Source: Clostridia bacterium
Lineage (GTDB): Bacteria; Bacillota; Clostridia; Christensenellales; Aristaeellaceae
Length of the DNA: 64,000 bases
Direction of reading: 5' to 3'
NCBI GenBank assembly: GCA_017519405.1
Contig: JAFWSH010000023.1
Location: 1 to 64,000 of the forward strand
In this document: in pieces, positions 1-7,792 of the stretch
Layout: the number at the start of each line of letters is the position of its first letter
Position numbering within the stretch: position 1 is the first letter of the stretch
The notes under the pieces: model-generated
Told to the model about the DNA's origin: nothing
What the model saw: the letters and a program-made list of their open reading frames with translations, nothing else
Databases searched by the model: none
Program-made: the position numbers and the translations under genes

Positions 1-276
1 AGCTGGAGAACGCGCTGTCCCCGATGGATGTGACGCTGTCGGGGATGGTGATGGAGGTCAGACTATCGCAGCTGGAGAACGCGCCGTCCCCGATGGATGT
101 GACGCTGTCGGGGATGGTGATGGAGGTCAGGCTGTAGCAGCTGGAGAACGCGCTGTCCCCGATGAATGTGACGCTGTCGGGGATGGTGATGGAGGTCAGG
201 CTGTAGCAGCTGGAGAACGCGTGGTCCCCAATAGCGGTGACGCTGTCGGGGATGGTGATGGAGGTCAGGCTGGAGC
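1..276 (-). repeat. Four 69-bp tandem repeats within the LRR lipoprotein gene
   Basis: The units begin at 1, 70, 139 and 208 and each encodes one 23-residue LRR. They are nearly identical in DNA, including third codon positions, while the units further toward the N-terminus (277-600) have diverged. This suggests recent expansion of the distal repeats. The array continues past the window edge. Confidence 0.85.
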
Positions 277-919
277 ATCTGTGGAACGCGCTCTCCCCGA
301 TGGCTTTGATGCCCTGTGGAATTGCATAGTTTTCCGCCGTGAAGGCACAGGGATAGCACACCAGCCGCTTGTCGGCTTTGGCGAACAGCACGCCGTCGAT
401 CACGGCCAAGGCGGGGTGATCGGGAGAGACCCGGATATCTGTCAGTTTATCGCAGAATCTGAAGGGGTTTGCTCCGATGGTGGTGACGCTGTCGGGGATG
501 GAGATGGAGGTCAGGCTGGAGCAGCTTTCGAAGGCGTAGTTCCCGATGGATGTGACGCTGTCGGGGATGGTGACGGAGGTCAGACTATCGCACCGATAGA
601 ACGCGCTGTCTCCGATCCGGGACACGGCTTTCCCGTCCAGGGTGTCCGGAATGACCAGGGTCTCGTCCCTCCCGGTGTACTTGGTGAGCGCCACCGTGCC
701 GTCGGACAAAGCGATGTATTGATAGTCGCCGCTGGTGTGGGGCTCCGGCGTGCTTGTGGGGGCCGGGGTGGCGGTGGGGGCTGCGGTAGGCGTGGCCGTG
801 GGCGCGGCCGTGGGCGCTGCGGTGGGCGCTGCGGTGGGGGTGGCCGGGGTGCTCCCGCAGGCGGTCAGGGCGAAAAACGTCAGCAGCATCAGCAGAAATG
901 TGAAGAGGCGTTTCGGCAT
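1..919 (-). CDS. Leucine-rich-repeat (BspA-type) surface lipoprotein, 3' end outside window
   Basis: The reading frame starts at the ATG at 919 and runs off the left edge, so the C-terminus is missing. The first 20 residues form a lipoprotein signal peptide with lipobox LTAC, and a low-complexity linker of Ala, Pro and Thr follows (about residues 22-52). After a short domain (about 55-85) come 23-residue repeats of the type LTSITIPDSVTSIGDSAF, the LRR_5/BspA family. The protein is expected to sit outside the membrane and to serve adhesion or binding; the ligand is unknown. GGGGG precedes the start by a few bases and a sigma-A-like promoter lies upstream. A second, shorter LRR_5 protein is encoded at 25934-26821. 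Confidence 0.8.
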   Translation of the reverse strand, partial: MPKRLFTFLLMLLTFFALTACGSTPATPTAAPTAAPTAAPTATPTAAPTATPAPTSTPEPHTSGDYQYIALSDGTVALTKYTGRDETLVIPDTLDGKAVSRIGDSAFYRCDSLTSVTIPDSVTSIGNYAFESCSSLTSISIPDSVTTIGANPFRFCDKLTDIRVSPDHPALAVIDGVLFAKADKRLVCYPCAFTAENYAIPQGIKAIGESAFHRCSSLTSITIPDSVTAIGDHAFSSCYSLTSITIPDSVTFIGDSAFSSCYSLTSITIPDSVTSIGDGAFSSCDSLTSITIPDSVTSIGDSAFSS

Positions 920-952
920 AAAAATGTCCCCCTTTGTGCTGTGGTAGGGTTT

Positions 953-981
953 ATTGTAGCACAGGGGCGGGGGGATGTAAA
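953..981 (-). promoter_or_regulatory. Sigma-A promoter of the LRR lipoprotein
   Basis: On the minus strand TTTACA (981-976) is followed after 17 bp by TACAAT (958-953), 34 bases upstream of the start codon. Confidence 0.6.
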
Positions 982-995
982 GGGGCGGGGGCGGG

Positions 996-1080
996 CCCCT
1001 CAGTCGCCCGCAAGGGGGCCCCTCAGTCGCCCGCAAGCGGACGACAGCTCCCCGGCAAGCCGGGGCGCCTTTTTGGTTGG
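996..1080 (+). repeat. Dispersed intergenic repeat, family A, with terminator-like end
   Basis: CCCCTCAGTCGCCCGCAAG occurs twice in a row, followed by GACAGCTCCCC and a GC hairpin that ends in CGCCTTTTT. The same order of blocks (CCCTCAGTC, GACAGCTCCCC, hairpin, CCTTT) is found at 47611-47685, and the left block is found inverted at 54271-54320. The hairpin plus T-run could also terminate transcription reading in from the left. Confidence 0.7.
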
Positions 1081-1125
1081 TGGAGCGGGGGCGAAAATCC
1101 GTTGCGGAATCTGCGAAAGATTTCC

Positions 1126-1154
1126 TTCACAAAGGCGAACACATGTTCTACTAT
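1126..1154 (+). promoter_or_regulatory. Candidate promoter of the phage-like operon
   Basis: TTCACA (1126-1131), a 17-bp spacer and TACTAT (1149-1154) precede the first phage gene by 50 bases. A promoter here means the operon begins with the scaffold-like gene, which fits the absence of terminase and portal genes. Confidence 0.45.
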
Positions 1155-1203
1155 GCGCCCAGACAGGGGAACGCCCTGTGAATGCAAAGAGGAGGAGGAG
1201 CAC

Positions 1204-1656
1204 ATGGAGACGGAACGCATGGAGACGGAATGCGCGCAGGCGGAGCCGGAGACGGCGGCGGCCCAGGCGGCTCCGGCGGGGGCCGGACCCCGGGAGGACA
1301 GCCCCGGGGCTGAGGAGCTGAAAAAGGCGCTGGCGGCGGCGCGCTCGGAGGTGGCGCGGCTGCGGGCGGAGGGGGCGCTGCGGCAGCGGCTGCTGGCGGA
1401 GGGCGCCCTGCCGGAGGCGGTGACCCTGCTGTGCAGCGGCGCGGACCCGGAGGAGAAGGACCCGGTGCCGGCGCTGAAGAAGCGCTACGGGTTTCTCTTC
1501 CGCCGGACGGAGCCCATCCCCACGCCGGCGGTGTCGCCCCCGGAGCTCCCCGGCGGGGAGGGGATCCCCACGGCGGAGGAGCTTCGGGGGATGAGCCTGG
1601 GGGAGATCAACCGGCGCTGGGAGCAGGTGCGGACCATGCTGGGGCGGGTGGACTGA
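1204..1656 (+). CDS. Phage scaffold-like / capsid assembly protein
   Basis: This 150-residue protein directly precedes the major capsid gene, where scaffolding proteins usually lie. The start at 1204 has a strong AGAGGAGGAGGAG site. The N-terminal half is rich in Ala, Glu and Arg and should form a helix (about residues 38-75, ELKKALAAARSEVARL). The middle is Pro-rich, and the C-terminus (GEINRRWEQVRTMLGR) is again helical. Helical, charged and poorly conserved sequence is typical of scaffolds, but no diagnostic motif is visible, so the call rests on position and composition. Confidence 0.5.
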   Translation: METERMETECAQAEPETAAAQAAPAGAGPREDSPGAEELKKALAAARSEVARLRAEGALRQRLLAEGALPEAVTLLCSGADPEEKDPVPALKKRYGFLFRRTEPIPTPAVSPPELPGGEGIPTAEELRGMSLGEINRRWEQVRTMLGRVD

Positions 1657-1676
1657 GGCGGCCGGGGGGGATCGGA

Positions 1677-1771
1677 CGGAAAATCCGCCGGGAAATCCAC
1701 CGGGGAATCCGCCGGGAAATCCACCGGAGAATCCGCCGGAGATCCACCGGAAATCCACCGGAAACCAGACA
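1677..1771 (+). repeat. 12-13 bp tandem repeat between scaffold-like and capsid genes
   Basis: About seven copies of a unit close to AAATCCACCGGG or GAATCCGCCGGG lie in the gap between two phage genes. Each contains an alternating CCACCGG or CCGCCGG. No RBS or start codon is associated with them. They may be a slippage product or a binding array; function is unknown. Confidence 0.8.
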
Positions 1772-1831
1772 AAGACAGACAGAGACAAGACCGGAATCAG
1801 AACGTGATTGACAGAAAAGGAGCGATGAAAC

Positions 1832-2632
1832 ATGGCTGTGACCAATTTCATTCCCAAGGTGTGGAGCGCGAGGCTCGTGGAGAACCTGCACAAGGCGCTG
1901 GTGTTCGGGGCGCTGTGCAACCGGAACTATGAGGGGGACATCCTGCAGTGGGGCGACACGGTGCACATCAACAGCCTGCAGGACATCACGGTGCGGCCCT
2001 ACGTCCCCGGGGAGGACCTGGAGGAGCCGGAGCAGCTCAGCGGCACGGACACCACCCTCACCATCAACCACGGGGTGTACTGCAACTTCTCCCTGGGGGA
2101 CGTGGACGCGGCCCAGGCCCGGGCGGACCTGATGGACGCGGCCATGCGGGGGGCGGCCCGGCGCCTGGCGGAGGACACGGAGGCCTTCCTGCTGGGGGTC
2201 ATCCGCGCCGGCGCGGGGATCCGCCTCACCCAGGCGGCGGGCACGGGGATCTTTGAAACCCTGGTGGACCTGAAGACCACCCTGGACGCCCGCAATGTCC
2301 CCCGCCACGGCCGTAAGCTGGTGGTGCCGCCCACGGTGGAGGGCGCGCTGCTGAAGGACAGCCGCTTCGTCACCGCCGGGGGCGCCCTGGCGGAGAGCGC
2401 CCTGGCGGAGGGCGCCGTGGCCCGGGCGGCGGGCTTCGACATCTACATCAGCAACGACCTGGACGGGGAGATGATCGCCCTGACGGAGGACGGGGTGACC
2501 TTCGCCCAGCAGATCGCGAAGATGGAGGCCTACCGCCGGGAGAAGGGCTTCGAGGACGGGGTGAAGGCCCTGTCCCTGTGCGGCGCGAAGGTGGTCCTGC
2601 CGGACTGCGTGGCGGTGGTGACGCTGGGGTAA
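1832..2632 (+). CDS. Phage major capsid protein, P22-coat-like
   Basis: The 266-residue product looks like the P22-type coat proteins of Firmicutes phages. Its start MAVTNFIPKVWSARLVENL is characteristic: a short N-arm ending in 'W S' followed by a helix. The region DTVHINSLQDITVRPY and the late segment GFDIYISNDL match the beta strands of HK97-fold coats. GGAGCG lies 7 bases before the ATG. It would self-assemble into the shell, aided by the upstream scaffold-like protein. No capsid protease is encoded nearby. The length is below the roughly 300-430 residues of many coats of this group, so a compact version is likely. Confidence 0.75.
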   Translation: MAVTNFIPKVWSARLVENLHKALVFGALCNRNYEGDILQWGDTVHINSLQDITVRPYVPGEDLEEPEQLSGTDTTLTINHGVYCNFSLGDVDAAQARADLMDAAMRGAARRLAEDTEAFLLGVIRAGAGIRLTQAAGTGIFETLVDLKTTLDARNVPRHGRKLVVPPTVEGALLKDSRFVTAGGALAESALAEGAVARAAGFDIYISNDLDGEMIALTEDGVTFAQQIAKMEAYRREKGFEDGVKALSLCGAKVVLPDCVAVVTLG

Positions 2633-2985
2633 GGACTGTTGCTGCCGGGGGGACATCCCCGGCGGAGCCGTAGCCCCCGGCGCAAACCTCACCCCCCAAC
2701 CCCCTCCCCTTTTCAGGGGAGGGGGAGAAGCGTGCGAGAGCGAGACGGCTGCACTGTTCATGAGGGCTTCGGAGAGACGGAGAAGCGCTTGCGGCTCACT
2801 TGCTTTTCCTTCCCCTGAAAGGGGAAGGGGGACCGCTTGCGGTGGATGAGGTTATCCCGGTGGGGGGCCGCTTGCGGTGGATGGGGTTATCCCCGGCGTG
2901 GCCGTGCCCGAGAGGGCTCCCCGGGCTCCTCGGAAACCACGCAATCAATCCAAAGAAGAAAAGAAGAAGAAAGAAGAGATGAGCA
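2633..2985. repeat. Gene-free 353-bp gap made of dispersed and direct repeats
   Basis: No plausible gene is present. At 2685-2730 lies a family B palindrome (CCTCACCCCCCAACCCC, then CTCCCCTTTTCAGGGGAG). A second palindrome occurs at 2805-2830 (CCTTCCCCTGAAAGGGGAAGG). A 26-bp direct repeat beginning CCGCTTGCGGTGGATG is found at 2833-2858 and again at 2868-2893 with one mismatch. Such a gap is unusual inside a phage structural operon and may mark a deletion or insertion scar. Confidence 0.75.
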
Positions 2986-3432
2986 ATGGGGCCTGCGGAA
3001 GTGATGCGGGAGGTCCGGAACTGTTTTGTGACGGGAAAGTGCGAGGGGGTGTGGCGGCTGGAGGACGGGCGCCTGAGCCCCGGGGAGCTGCTGATGCCGG
3101 GGGAGTGGATCGCCCTGAGCGGCTCCTGCCTCAATGACGGGATCTGGCAGCTGGACGGGGAGGGGCGGCTCGTGGGGGAAACCCGGGACGAGCGCTTCAC
3201 CGGGGAGGTGTGGTTCCTGCACCCGCCGGCGGAGTTCCTGGCCCTGTGCGAGGAGATCGCGGCCTGGGTGGCGGCGCATCCGCCGGAGGACACGGCGGAG
3301 GAGGCCTTCGGGGACTACCGCTGGAAGGCGCTCACCGACGCCTGCGGGCTGCCGGTGGACTGGCGGGAGGTGTTCCGGGGCCGGCTGCTACCCTGGCGGC
3401 GGATGTTCGGGGAGGTGGGCTTCGGATGCTGA
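2986..3432 (+). CDS. Phage head-tail connector-like protein
   Basis: A 148-residue acidic protein occupies the first position after the capsid gene, the usual place of the head-tail adaptor. It starts at 2986 after an AAGAAGAAAGAAGAG purine run and ends inside the start of the next gene (7-bp overlap), which suggests coupled translation. There is an early EVRNCF segment, then a beta-rich middle (GIWQLDGEGRLVGETRDERFTGEVW) and a helical end. No strong family motif is seen; the role is taken from gene order. Confidence 0.5.
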   Translation: MGPAEVMREVRNCFVTGKCEGVWRLEDGRLSPGELLMPGEWIALSGSCLNDGIWQLDGEGRLVGETRDERFTGEVWFLHPPAEFLALCEEIAAWVAAHPPEDTAEEAFGDYRWKALTDACGLPVDWREVFRGRLLPWRRMFGEVGFGC

Positions 3433-3773
3433 AGCGCTACCTGGAGCCCTTCACCCGGCTGGTGCCGGTGGCGGTGCCGGACGGGCTGGGGGGCGCGGAG
3501 GTGACCTGGCAGGAGGGGGAGCGGCTGTATCTGGCGGCCTCCCCCCTGCCGCCCCGGGAGGAGCAGGCGGAGGGCCGGGCCCTCCTGCGCAGGCGGCTGA
3601 GGCTCTACCTCCCCCTGGGGGAGGGGGAGACCCGGCTGACCCTGGGGGACTGGCTGCTGCGGGAGTGCACCGGGGAGCGGCTGCGGGTGACGGGGGACAC
3701 GCGCCTGCGCCGCACCCCCCGCCGGGCCCGGGCGGCCTATGGCATCTGCGAGGCGGAGGTGACGGCGCCATGA
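3426..3773 (+). CDS. Phage head-closure / head-tail joining protein
   Basis: 115 residues starting MLKRYLEPFTRLVPV. The ATG at 3426 overlaps the end of the upstream gene and the TGA overlaps the next ATG (ATGA at 3770). A small beta-rich protein at this place is usually the head-completion (stopper) protein: compare EVTWQEGERLYLAASPLP and the C-terminal RVTGDTRLRRTPRRA. The assignment depends on size and order. Confidence 0.5.
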   Translation: MLKRYLEPFTRLVPVAVPDGLGGAEVTWQEGERLYLAASPLPPREEQAEGRALLRRRLRLYLPLGEGETRLTLGDWLLRECTGERLRVTGDTRLRRTPRRARAAYGICEAEVTAP

Positions 3774-4123
3774 GAAGCCTGCAGCAGCTGTTGATGGCCT
3801 TTCTGGGCGGGCTGGGGGTGCCGGTGTACCTGGAGGGCTGGGTGCCCCCCGGGGCACAGAAGCCCTACACCACCGTGGAGATCGCGGCGGCGCGCATGGG
3901 GGAGAAGGGGCGGGTGCGCCTGCGGCTGCTGGCCCCCCGGACAGGGGGCAGCGCCTGCCGGACGGACTGGCTGGACCGGCTGGGGCGGCTGATCCCCCCG
4001 GCGGGGGTGGTGCTGGCGGGGCAGTATGTGCTGCAGCCCGCAGGGGAGCGCCTCCTGGGCGGCCCCGGGGACCCGGACGGCCCCGCCGCCGCCGTAGAGC
4101 TGGTGCTGATCCGCTATGTATAG
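3770..4123 (+). CDS. Phage tail-completion (tail terminator) protein
   Basis: 117 residues beginning MRSLQQLLMAFLGGLGVPVYLEGWVP. A helix followed by VPVYLEG and then by PYTTVEI is the pattern of minor tail or tail-terminator proteins that cap the tail tube and join it to the head. It overlaps the preceding stop by four bases. The middle segment GRVRLRLLAPR should be a beta strand. The call is from pattern and gene order. Confidence 0.5.
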   Translation: MRSLQQLLMAFLGGLGVPVYLEGWVPPGAQKPYTTVEIAAARMGEKGRVRLRLLAPRTGGSACRTDWLDRLGRLIPPAGVVLAGQYVLQPAGERLLGGPGDPDGPAAAVELVLIRYV

Positions 4124-4135
4124 GAGGGAATGCCG

Positions 4136-4741
4136 ATGAGAGACAGTGCCTGGGCGATCCTGGGGGAGGGGGAGCAGCGGAGCCTGCAGCTGGGGGCGGG
4201 GGTGCTCCTGGAGGACTTCGACCCGGCGGGGGCCGGGAGCGGCGACCTGCGGGAGGCAGTGCTGCAGGCCCGGGAGGACCCGGAACGGCGGCTGGGGGCC
4301 ACCCGGGAGGACACCTGCTTCCGGGTGACGCCCCATCTGGCGGAGCACCCGGCGGAGGGCCGGCGCTGCGCCGCCCTGGGGGACAGCGGCCTTGAGCGGG
4401 TGGAGGTACGCCTCACCGGCACCCTGCTGGAGGTGACGCCCCGGAACCTGCTGCGCCTGGCCTGCTTCGGCCGGGCCGCCCGGGTGCCGGGGGGCGTCCG
4501 GCTGGATATGCCCCTGGGCGGGCCGCCGGTGTGCCTGCGGAACCTGTGCTGGGCCGGGGACCTGAGCGACGGCGGCCTGCTGGTGATCCAGCTGCCCTGC
4601 GCCGTGAACACCGGGGGCATCACCCTGGACAGCCGCCCGGGGGAGGCGGGGGCCATGCCCTTCAGCTTCACCGCCCTGGCGGACCCCCGGGCGCCGGAGG
4701 AGACCGCCCCCTTCGCGATCTGGCTGATGGAGGCGGAGTGA
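4136..4741 (+). CDS. Phage tail-tube-like protein
   Basis: A protein of 201 residues at the tail-tube position. Two in-frame ATGs exist, at 4130 and 4136; AGGAGG at 4122-4127 is too close to the first and well placed for the second, so 4136 is chosen. Features include an N-terminal LQLGAGVLLEDFDPA segment, a central RVEVRLTGTLLEVTP segment and a late GAMPFSFTALADP segment, the layout of tube proteins in which a beta sandwich is flanked by loops. It would polymerise into the tail tube, yet no tape-measure gene follows to set its length. Confidence 0.5.
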   Translation: MRDSAWAILGEGEQRSLQLGAGVLLEDFDPAGAGSGDLREAVLQAREDPERRLGATREDTCFRVTPHLAEHPAEGRRCAALGDSGLERVEVRLTGTLLEVTPRNLLRLACFGRAARVPGGVRLDMPLGGPPVCLRNLCWAGDLSDGGLLVIQLPCAVNTGGITLDSRPGEAGAMPFSFTALADPRAPEETAPFAIWLMEAE

Positions 4742-4806
4742 GCATGCGTCTGCAGGGAGCAGAGAAATGGCTGATGGAGGCGGAGTGAGCATGCGTCTGC
4801 AAGGAG
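4721..4806 (+). repeat. Direct repeat at the end of the tail-tube gene
   Basis: The segment 4721-4759 reappears at 4768-4806 with one mismatch. It contains TGGCTGATGGAGGCGGAGTG, which encodes the last residues and stop of the tail-tube protein. The repeat duplicates the gene's terminal codons and the sequence just downstream. It lies where tail-assembly-chaperone and tape-measure genes would be expected. Confidence 0.9.
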
Positions 4807-4815
4807 TGTGGAAAA

Positions 4816-4971
4816 ATGAGTGAAAAGCAAAATCAGCCCCGGCGGGAGGGGACGCCCCGGCCCGGGCGGGTGATCACCCGGGAGGAGGGCCTGCGGAACC
4901 GGGAGGCGCTGGTGCGGGCCATCAACGAGATGCGCCGGAGACAGCGCCAGGCCTATGGCCGGCGGACATGA
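4816..4971 (+). CDS. Small basic phage protein between tail tube and Dit
   Basis: 51 residues, starting MSEKQNQPRREGTPRPGRV and ending in a basic helix (REALVRAINEMRRRQRQAYG). AAGGAG lies 9 bases before the ATG at 4816. Its TGA overlaps an alternative ATG of the next gene. In siphophages the slot holds the tail-assembly chaperone and the tape measure; this could be a shortened chaperone or the remnant of a larger gene. It shows no recognised domain. Confidence 0.5.
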   Translation: MSEKQNQPRREGTPRPGRVITREEGLRNREALVRAINEMRRRQRQAYGRRT

Positions 4972-4985
4972 GGGGAGGCAGCGGG

Positions 4986-5738
4986 ATGGAGGCATGGTTC
5001 CAGTGGAAGGGGGAGGTGAGCACCGCCCGGGGGCTCCGGGTGCTCCAGGCCCCGCCGGTGATCCGGGCCACGCCGCTCAGGCAGCGGGTGGTGGTCCCCG
5101 GGCGCTCCGGCTGGCTGACCCTGTCCGGGCCGCCGGTGTACGCTCCGGTGGAGGTGGAGATCCGCTTTCTGCTGCCGCCCCGGGTGGGGACGGAGGGGAT
5201 CCTCCCCTGGCTCAGCGGCCGGGGCGAGCTGGTGCTCAGCGGTGAGCCGGACCGGCTGCTCCGGGCGGAGGCGGTGGAGACCCTGCCCCTCCGGCGGCTG
5301 CCCGACGGCGCCTGGGAGGGCAGCGTGGCCTTCTTCGTCCAGCCGCTGAAGGCGGAGTACCCGCCGCAGCCGGCGATCACGGTGGCGGGCAGCGGGGACG
5401 GGTCCACGGCCATCAAGGCGCGGGGGGACGTGGCGGCGCGGCCTGTGTACCGCGTGGAGGGCACCGGGACGGTGGTGCTCACCGTGGGCGAAGGCTCCGA
5501 GACGGGCACGGGCTCGGTGCTCTCTGTGGCCCTGGAGGAGGGCATGGACGGCTTCGTGGTGGACACGGACGCGGCCATGGTCACCAGCCTGGACGGCACG
5601 GAGAACCTGAGCCACCTGTGCGAGCTGTTCTACAACGGCTTCCGGGGGCTGTGGCTGCCCTCCGGCGACACCACCACCGTCAGCTGGACGGGCAGCGTCA
5701 CCTCGGTGAGCATTGACCCGCGGTGGAGGTGGCTGTAA
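4986..5738 (+). CDS. Distal tail protein (Dit-like)
   Basis: About 250 residues. Two starts are possible, 4968 and 4986; GGGGAGG at 4972-4978 favours 4986. The N-terminal half (MEAWFQWKGEVSTARGLRV, then VVVPGRSGWLTLSG) and the C-terminal galectin-like part (YRVEGTGTVVLTVG ... GLWLPSGDTTTVSW) follow the two-domain layout of siphophage Dit proteins. Dit forms the ring at the tail tip that joins the tube to Tal and to the receptor-binding machinery, which is encoded next. The stop overlaps the start of the Tal gene. Confidence 0.65.
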   Translation: MEAWFQWKGEVSTARGLRVLQAPPVIRATPLRQRVVVPGRSGWLTLSGPPVYAPVEVEIRFLLPPRVGTEGILPWLSGRGELVLSGEPDRLLRAEAVETLPLRRLPDGAWEGSVAFFVQPLKAEYPPQPAITVAGSGDGSTAIKARGDVAARPVYRVEGTGTVVLTVGEGSETGTGSVLSVALEEGMDGFVVDTDAAMVTSLDGTENLSHLCELFYNGFRGLWLPSGDTTTVSWTGSVTSVSIDPRWRWL

Positions 5739-7777
5739 TGGCAGTGACCGGCAGCAAGGCCTTCGCCGTGTCCGATGTGGACCTGGTCAGCACCTGGCAG
5801 AAAAACAGCTCGGGCACCATCTACAACATCACCACGGCCACCAACACCCGCGCGGTGACGGTGACCCTCCCGGACGACGCCACCCTCACCGGCGCGTCCC
5901 TCTCCGTGACCTCCAACGCCGCGGTGGGCGGGGCGCAGATCCTGACGGTGGGCGGCCACAACCTCCGCTACGCCGCCACCACCGAGGTGGACCTCACCGG
6001 CGAGATCGTGACCGGCAGCAACGTCCTGACCTTCCAGTACAAGACATATGGCAGCGCCTCCGCCACCAACCAGCGCAGCGTGTGCCACCTGAGCAACATC
6101 GTCCTGACGGTGACCTACACCCAGCCCGACCCGGAGCCCCCGGTGGACCCGGACCCGCCTGCCGGCACGAAGGAGTCCGACGGGCTGATCACCATCCACG
6201 ACGGCAGCGAGCGCTCTTTCGGCGCGTCCCTGGGCATGGCGGTGCTCACCCCCAGCAAGTGCGAGGTCACCGAGACCGCCGGCGGGGATTACTCGGTGAG
6301 CATCGAGCATCCCATCACCCCCGACGGCAGGTGGCGGCTGATCCAGCCCTGGATGCTGGTGCGGGTGCCGGTGCCCATGAGCGACACCCCCGCCATTGAC
6401 GCCTCCGGCGGCATCACCCTGGGCTATGAGATCTGGGTGGTGAACGCCTCCTCCACCGGCCTGTACGACTCCAACGTGCACGTCCGCTATCCCGCGTGGG
6501 AGGCGGGCAAGACCTACGCCGTGGGCGCCTATGTGCGCTACAACAACTGCAACTACCGCTGCAAGGTGCCCAACGACTACACCACCTGGGTGCCGGGCTG
6601 CTGGGTGAAGCTGGGCACCGGCGACCCCCAGAGCAAGCGCAGCCTGAGCCAGGGCACGCGCCTGTATGTCTCCGTAGCGGGCAGCGAGTTCCTCACCGTG
6701 AAGCTCTCCACCGGCGAGACGGGCTACTGCAAGCGCGCGGACTGCGTCTACGTGCGGGAGGCCACCCAGGCGGACATCGACGCCCTGCGCACCTCCGCCC
6801 GGTCCATCCGCGCCCAGGTCTTCCGCCTCACCAGCGTCACCGTGACGCCGCAAAGCGTCAGCGCCCAGGGCATGCACGTCTCCTACGACTACAGCGCCCA
6901 GGTCTGCAGCGGGCTCACCGTGGTGGGCTCCGACCTGCCCAACGCCGTGCTGGACCTGCGGGCGAACATCCTGGGGGCCTCGGACGTGCCCAACATCTAC
7001 TGCCAGGACACCGGCGCGGTGATCAACGCCGAGTGGGCGGCGGGCTCCTCTCCCGTGGAGGGCCTGCTGAACCCGGACACCGGGCTGGTGGCCCAGGCCA
7101 AGGCGCGCCTCATCCGCGACAACTGGGACTTCTTCCTCATCAGCAACGAGGAGGCGGAGAACCGGGGTTTCCGGGTGGAGTACGGCGTGAACCTCACCGG
7201 CGTCAGCTGGGGCAGGGACTTCTCCGCCGTGGTGACCCGGGTGATCCCCGTGGGCATGAACAGCGACGGCTCCCCCCTGTACCTGGAGGGCACCATCTGG
7301 GTGGAGAGCGAGCTCTCCGCCAACTATCCCATGATCGCCTGGAAGTACCTGGACACCGGCGTGAAGGTGGGCGAGAGGGGCCCAGACGGCACGGCCTACA
7401 CCGTGGCCACCGCCCGGGCCGAGATGCGCCGCCAGGCGGAGGCGTGCTTCAGCGAAAACCACGAGGACGAGCCCGCCGTCACCCTGGAGGTGCAGTTCGC
7501 GGCGCTGGGTGCCTCCGACGCCTTCCGCCAGTACCGCGCCCTGGAGCGGGTCAGCCTCTACGACCGGGTGACCGTGTGCCACCCCGACCTGGGGCTGGAC
7601 ACCTCCGCACAGGTGAAGAGCTACACCTGGGACGCCCTGCGGCAGCGCTTCGTCTCCATCAGCCTGGGCGACGTGTTCCACCACGAGCTGGGCTCCATGG
7701 CCGGCTGGCAGATCGCCGACGGCTCCATCACCGCCAGGAAGCTCTCCATGGCGGTGCGGCAATCCATGACTACATGA
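5738..7777 (+). CDS. Tail-associated (Tal-like) minor structural protein with N-terminal extension
   Basis: 679 residues. The ATG at 5738 is preceded by GGAGGT at 7 bases; a GTG at 5723 is a weaker alternative. From about residue 148 the sequence (LITIHDGSERSF ... GDYSVSIEHP) matches the N-terminal region of phage minor structural and endopeptidase-tail proteins. Before it stand 125 residues of beta-rich, Thr-rich sequence and a Pro/Asp linker (about 128-143), which such proteins usually lack. Residues about 253-294 (WEAGKTYAVGAYVRYNN ... GCWVKLGTG) resemble a ChiC-type carbohydrate-binding module inserted in the Tal core. The protein would sit at the tail tip and contact the cell wall. No peptidase motif was recognised. 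Confidence 0.7.
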   Translation: MAVTGSKAFAVSDVDLVSTWQKNSSGTIYNITTATNTRAVTVTLPDDATLTGASLSVTSNAAVGGAQILTVGGHNLRYAATTEVDLTGEIVTGSNVLTFQYKTYGSASATNQRSVCHLSNIVLTVTYTQPDPEPPVDPDPPAGTKESDGLITIHDGSERSFGASLGMAVLTPSKCEVTETAGGDYSVSIEHPITPDGRWRLIQPWMLVRVPVPMSDTPAIDASGGITLGYEIWVVNASSTGLYDSNVHVRYPAWEAGKTYAVGAYVRYNNCNYRCKVPNDYTTWVPGCWVKLGTGDPQSKRSLSQGTRLYVSVAGSEFLTVKLSTGETGYCKRADCVYVREATQADIDALRTSARSIRAQVFRLTSVTVTPQSVSAQGMHVSYDYSAQVCSGLTVVGSDLPNAVLDLRANILGASDVPNIYCQDTGAVINAEWAAGSSPVEGLLNPDTGLVAQAKARLIRDNWDFFLISNEEAENRGFRVEYGVNLTGVSWGRDFSAVVTRVIPVGMNSDGSPLYLEGTIWVESELSANYPMIAWKYLDTGVKVGERGPDGTAYTVATARAEMRRQAEACFSENHEDEPAVTLEVQFAALGASDAFRQYRALERVSLYDRVTVCHPDLGLDTSAQVKSYTWDALRQRFVSISLGDVFHHELGSMAGWQIADGSITARKLSMAVRQSMTT

Positions 7778-7792
7778 GAGGAGTGACCCCAA

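Noticed and set aside
1-276. Regularly spaced repeats could suggest a CRISPR array
   Set aside because: The period is 69 bp without variable spacers and the repeats code for LRR units in frame.
1677-1771. Short repeats as a CRISPR or att site
   Set aside because: Units are 12-13 bp without spacers; no matching sequence was seen at the other end of the phage-like region.
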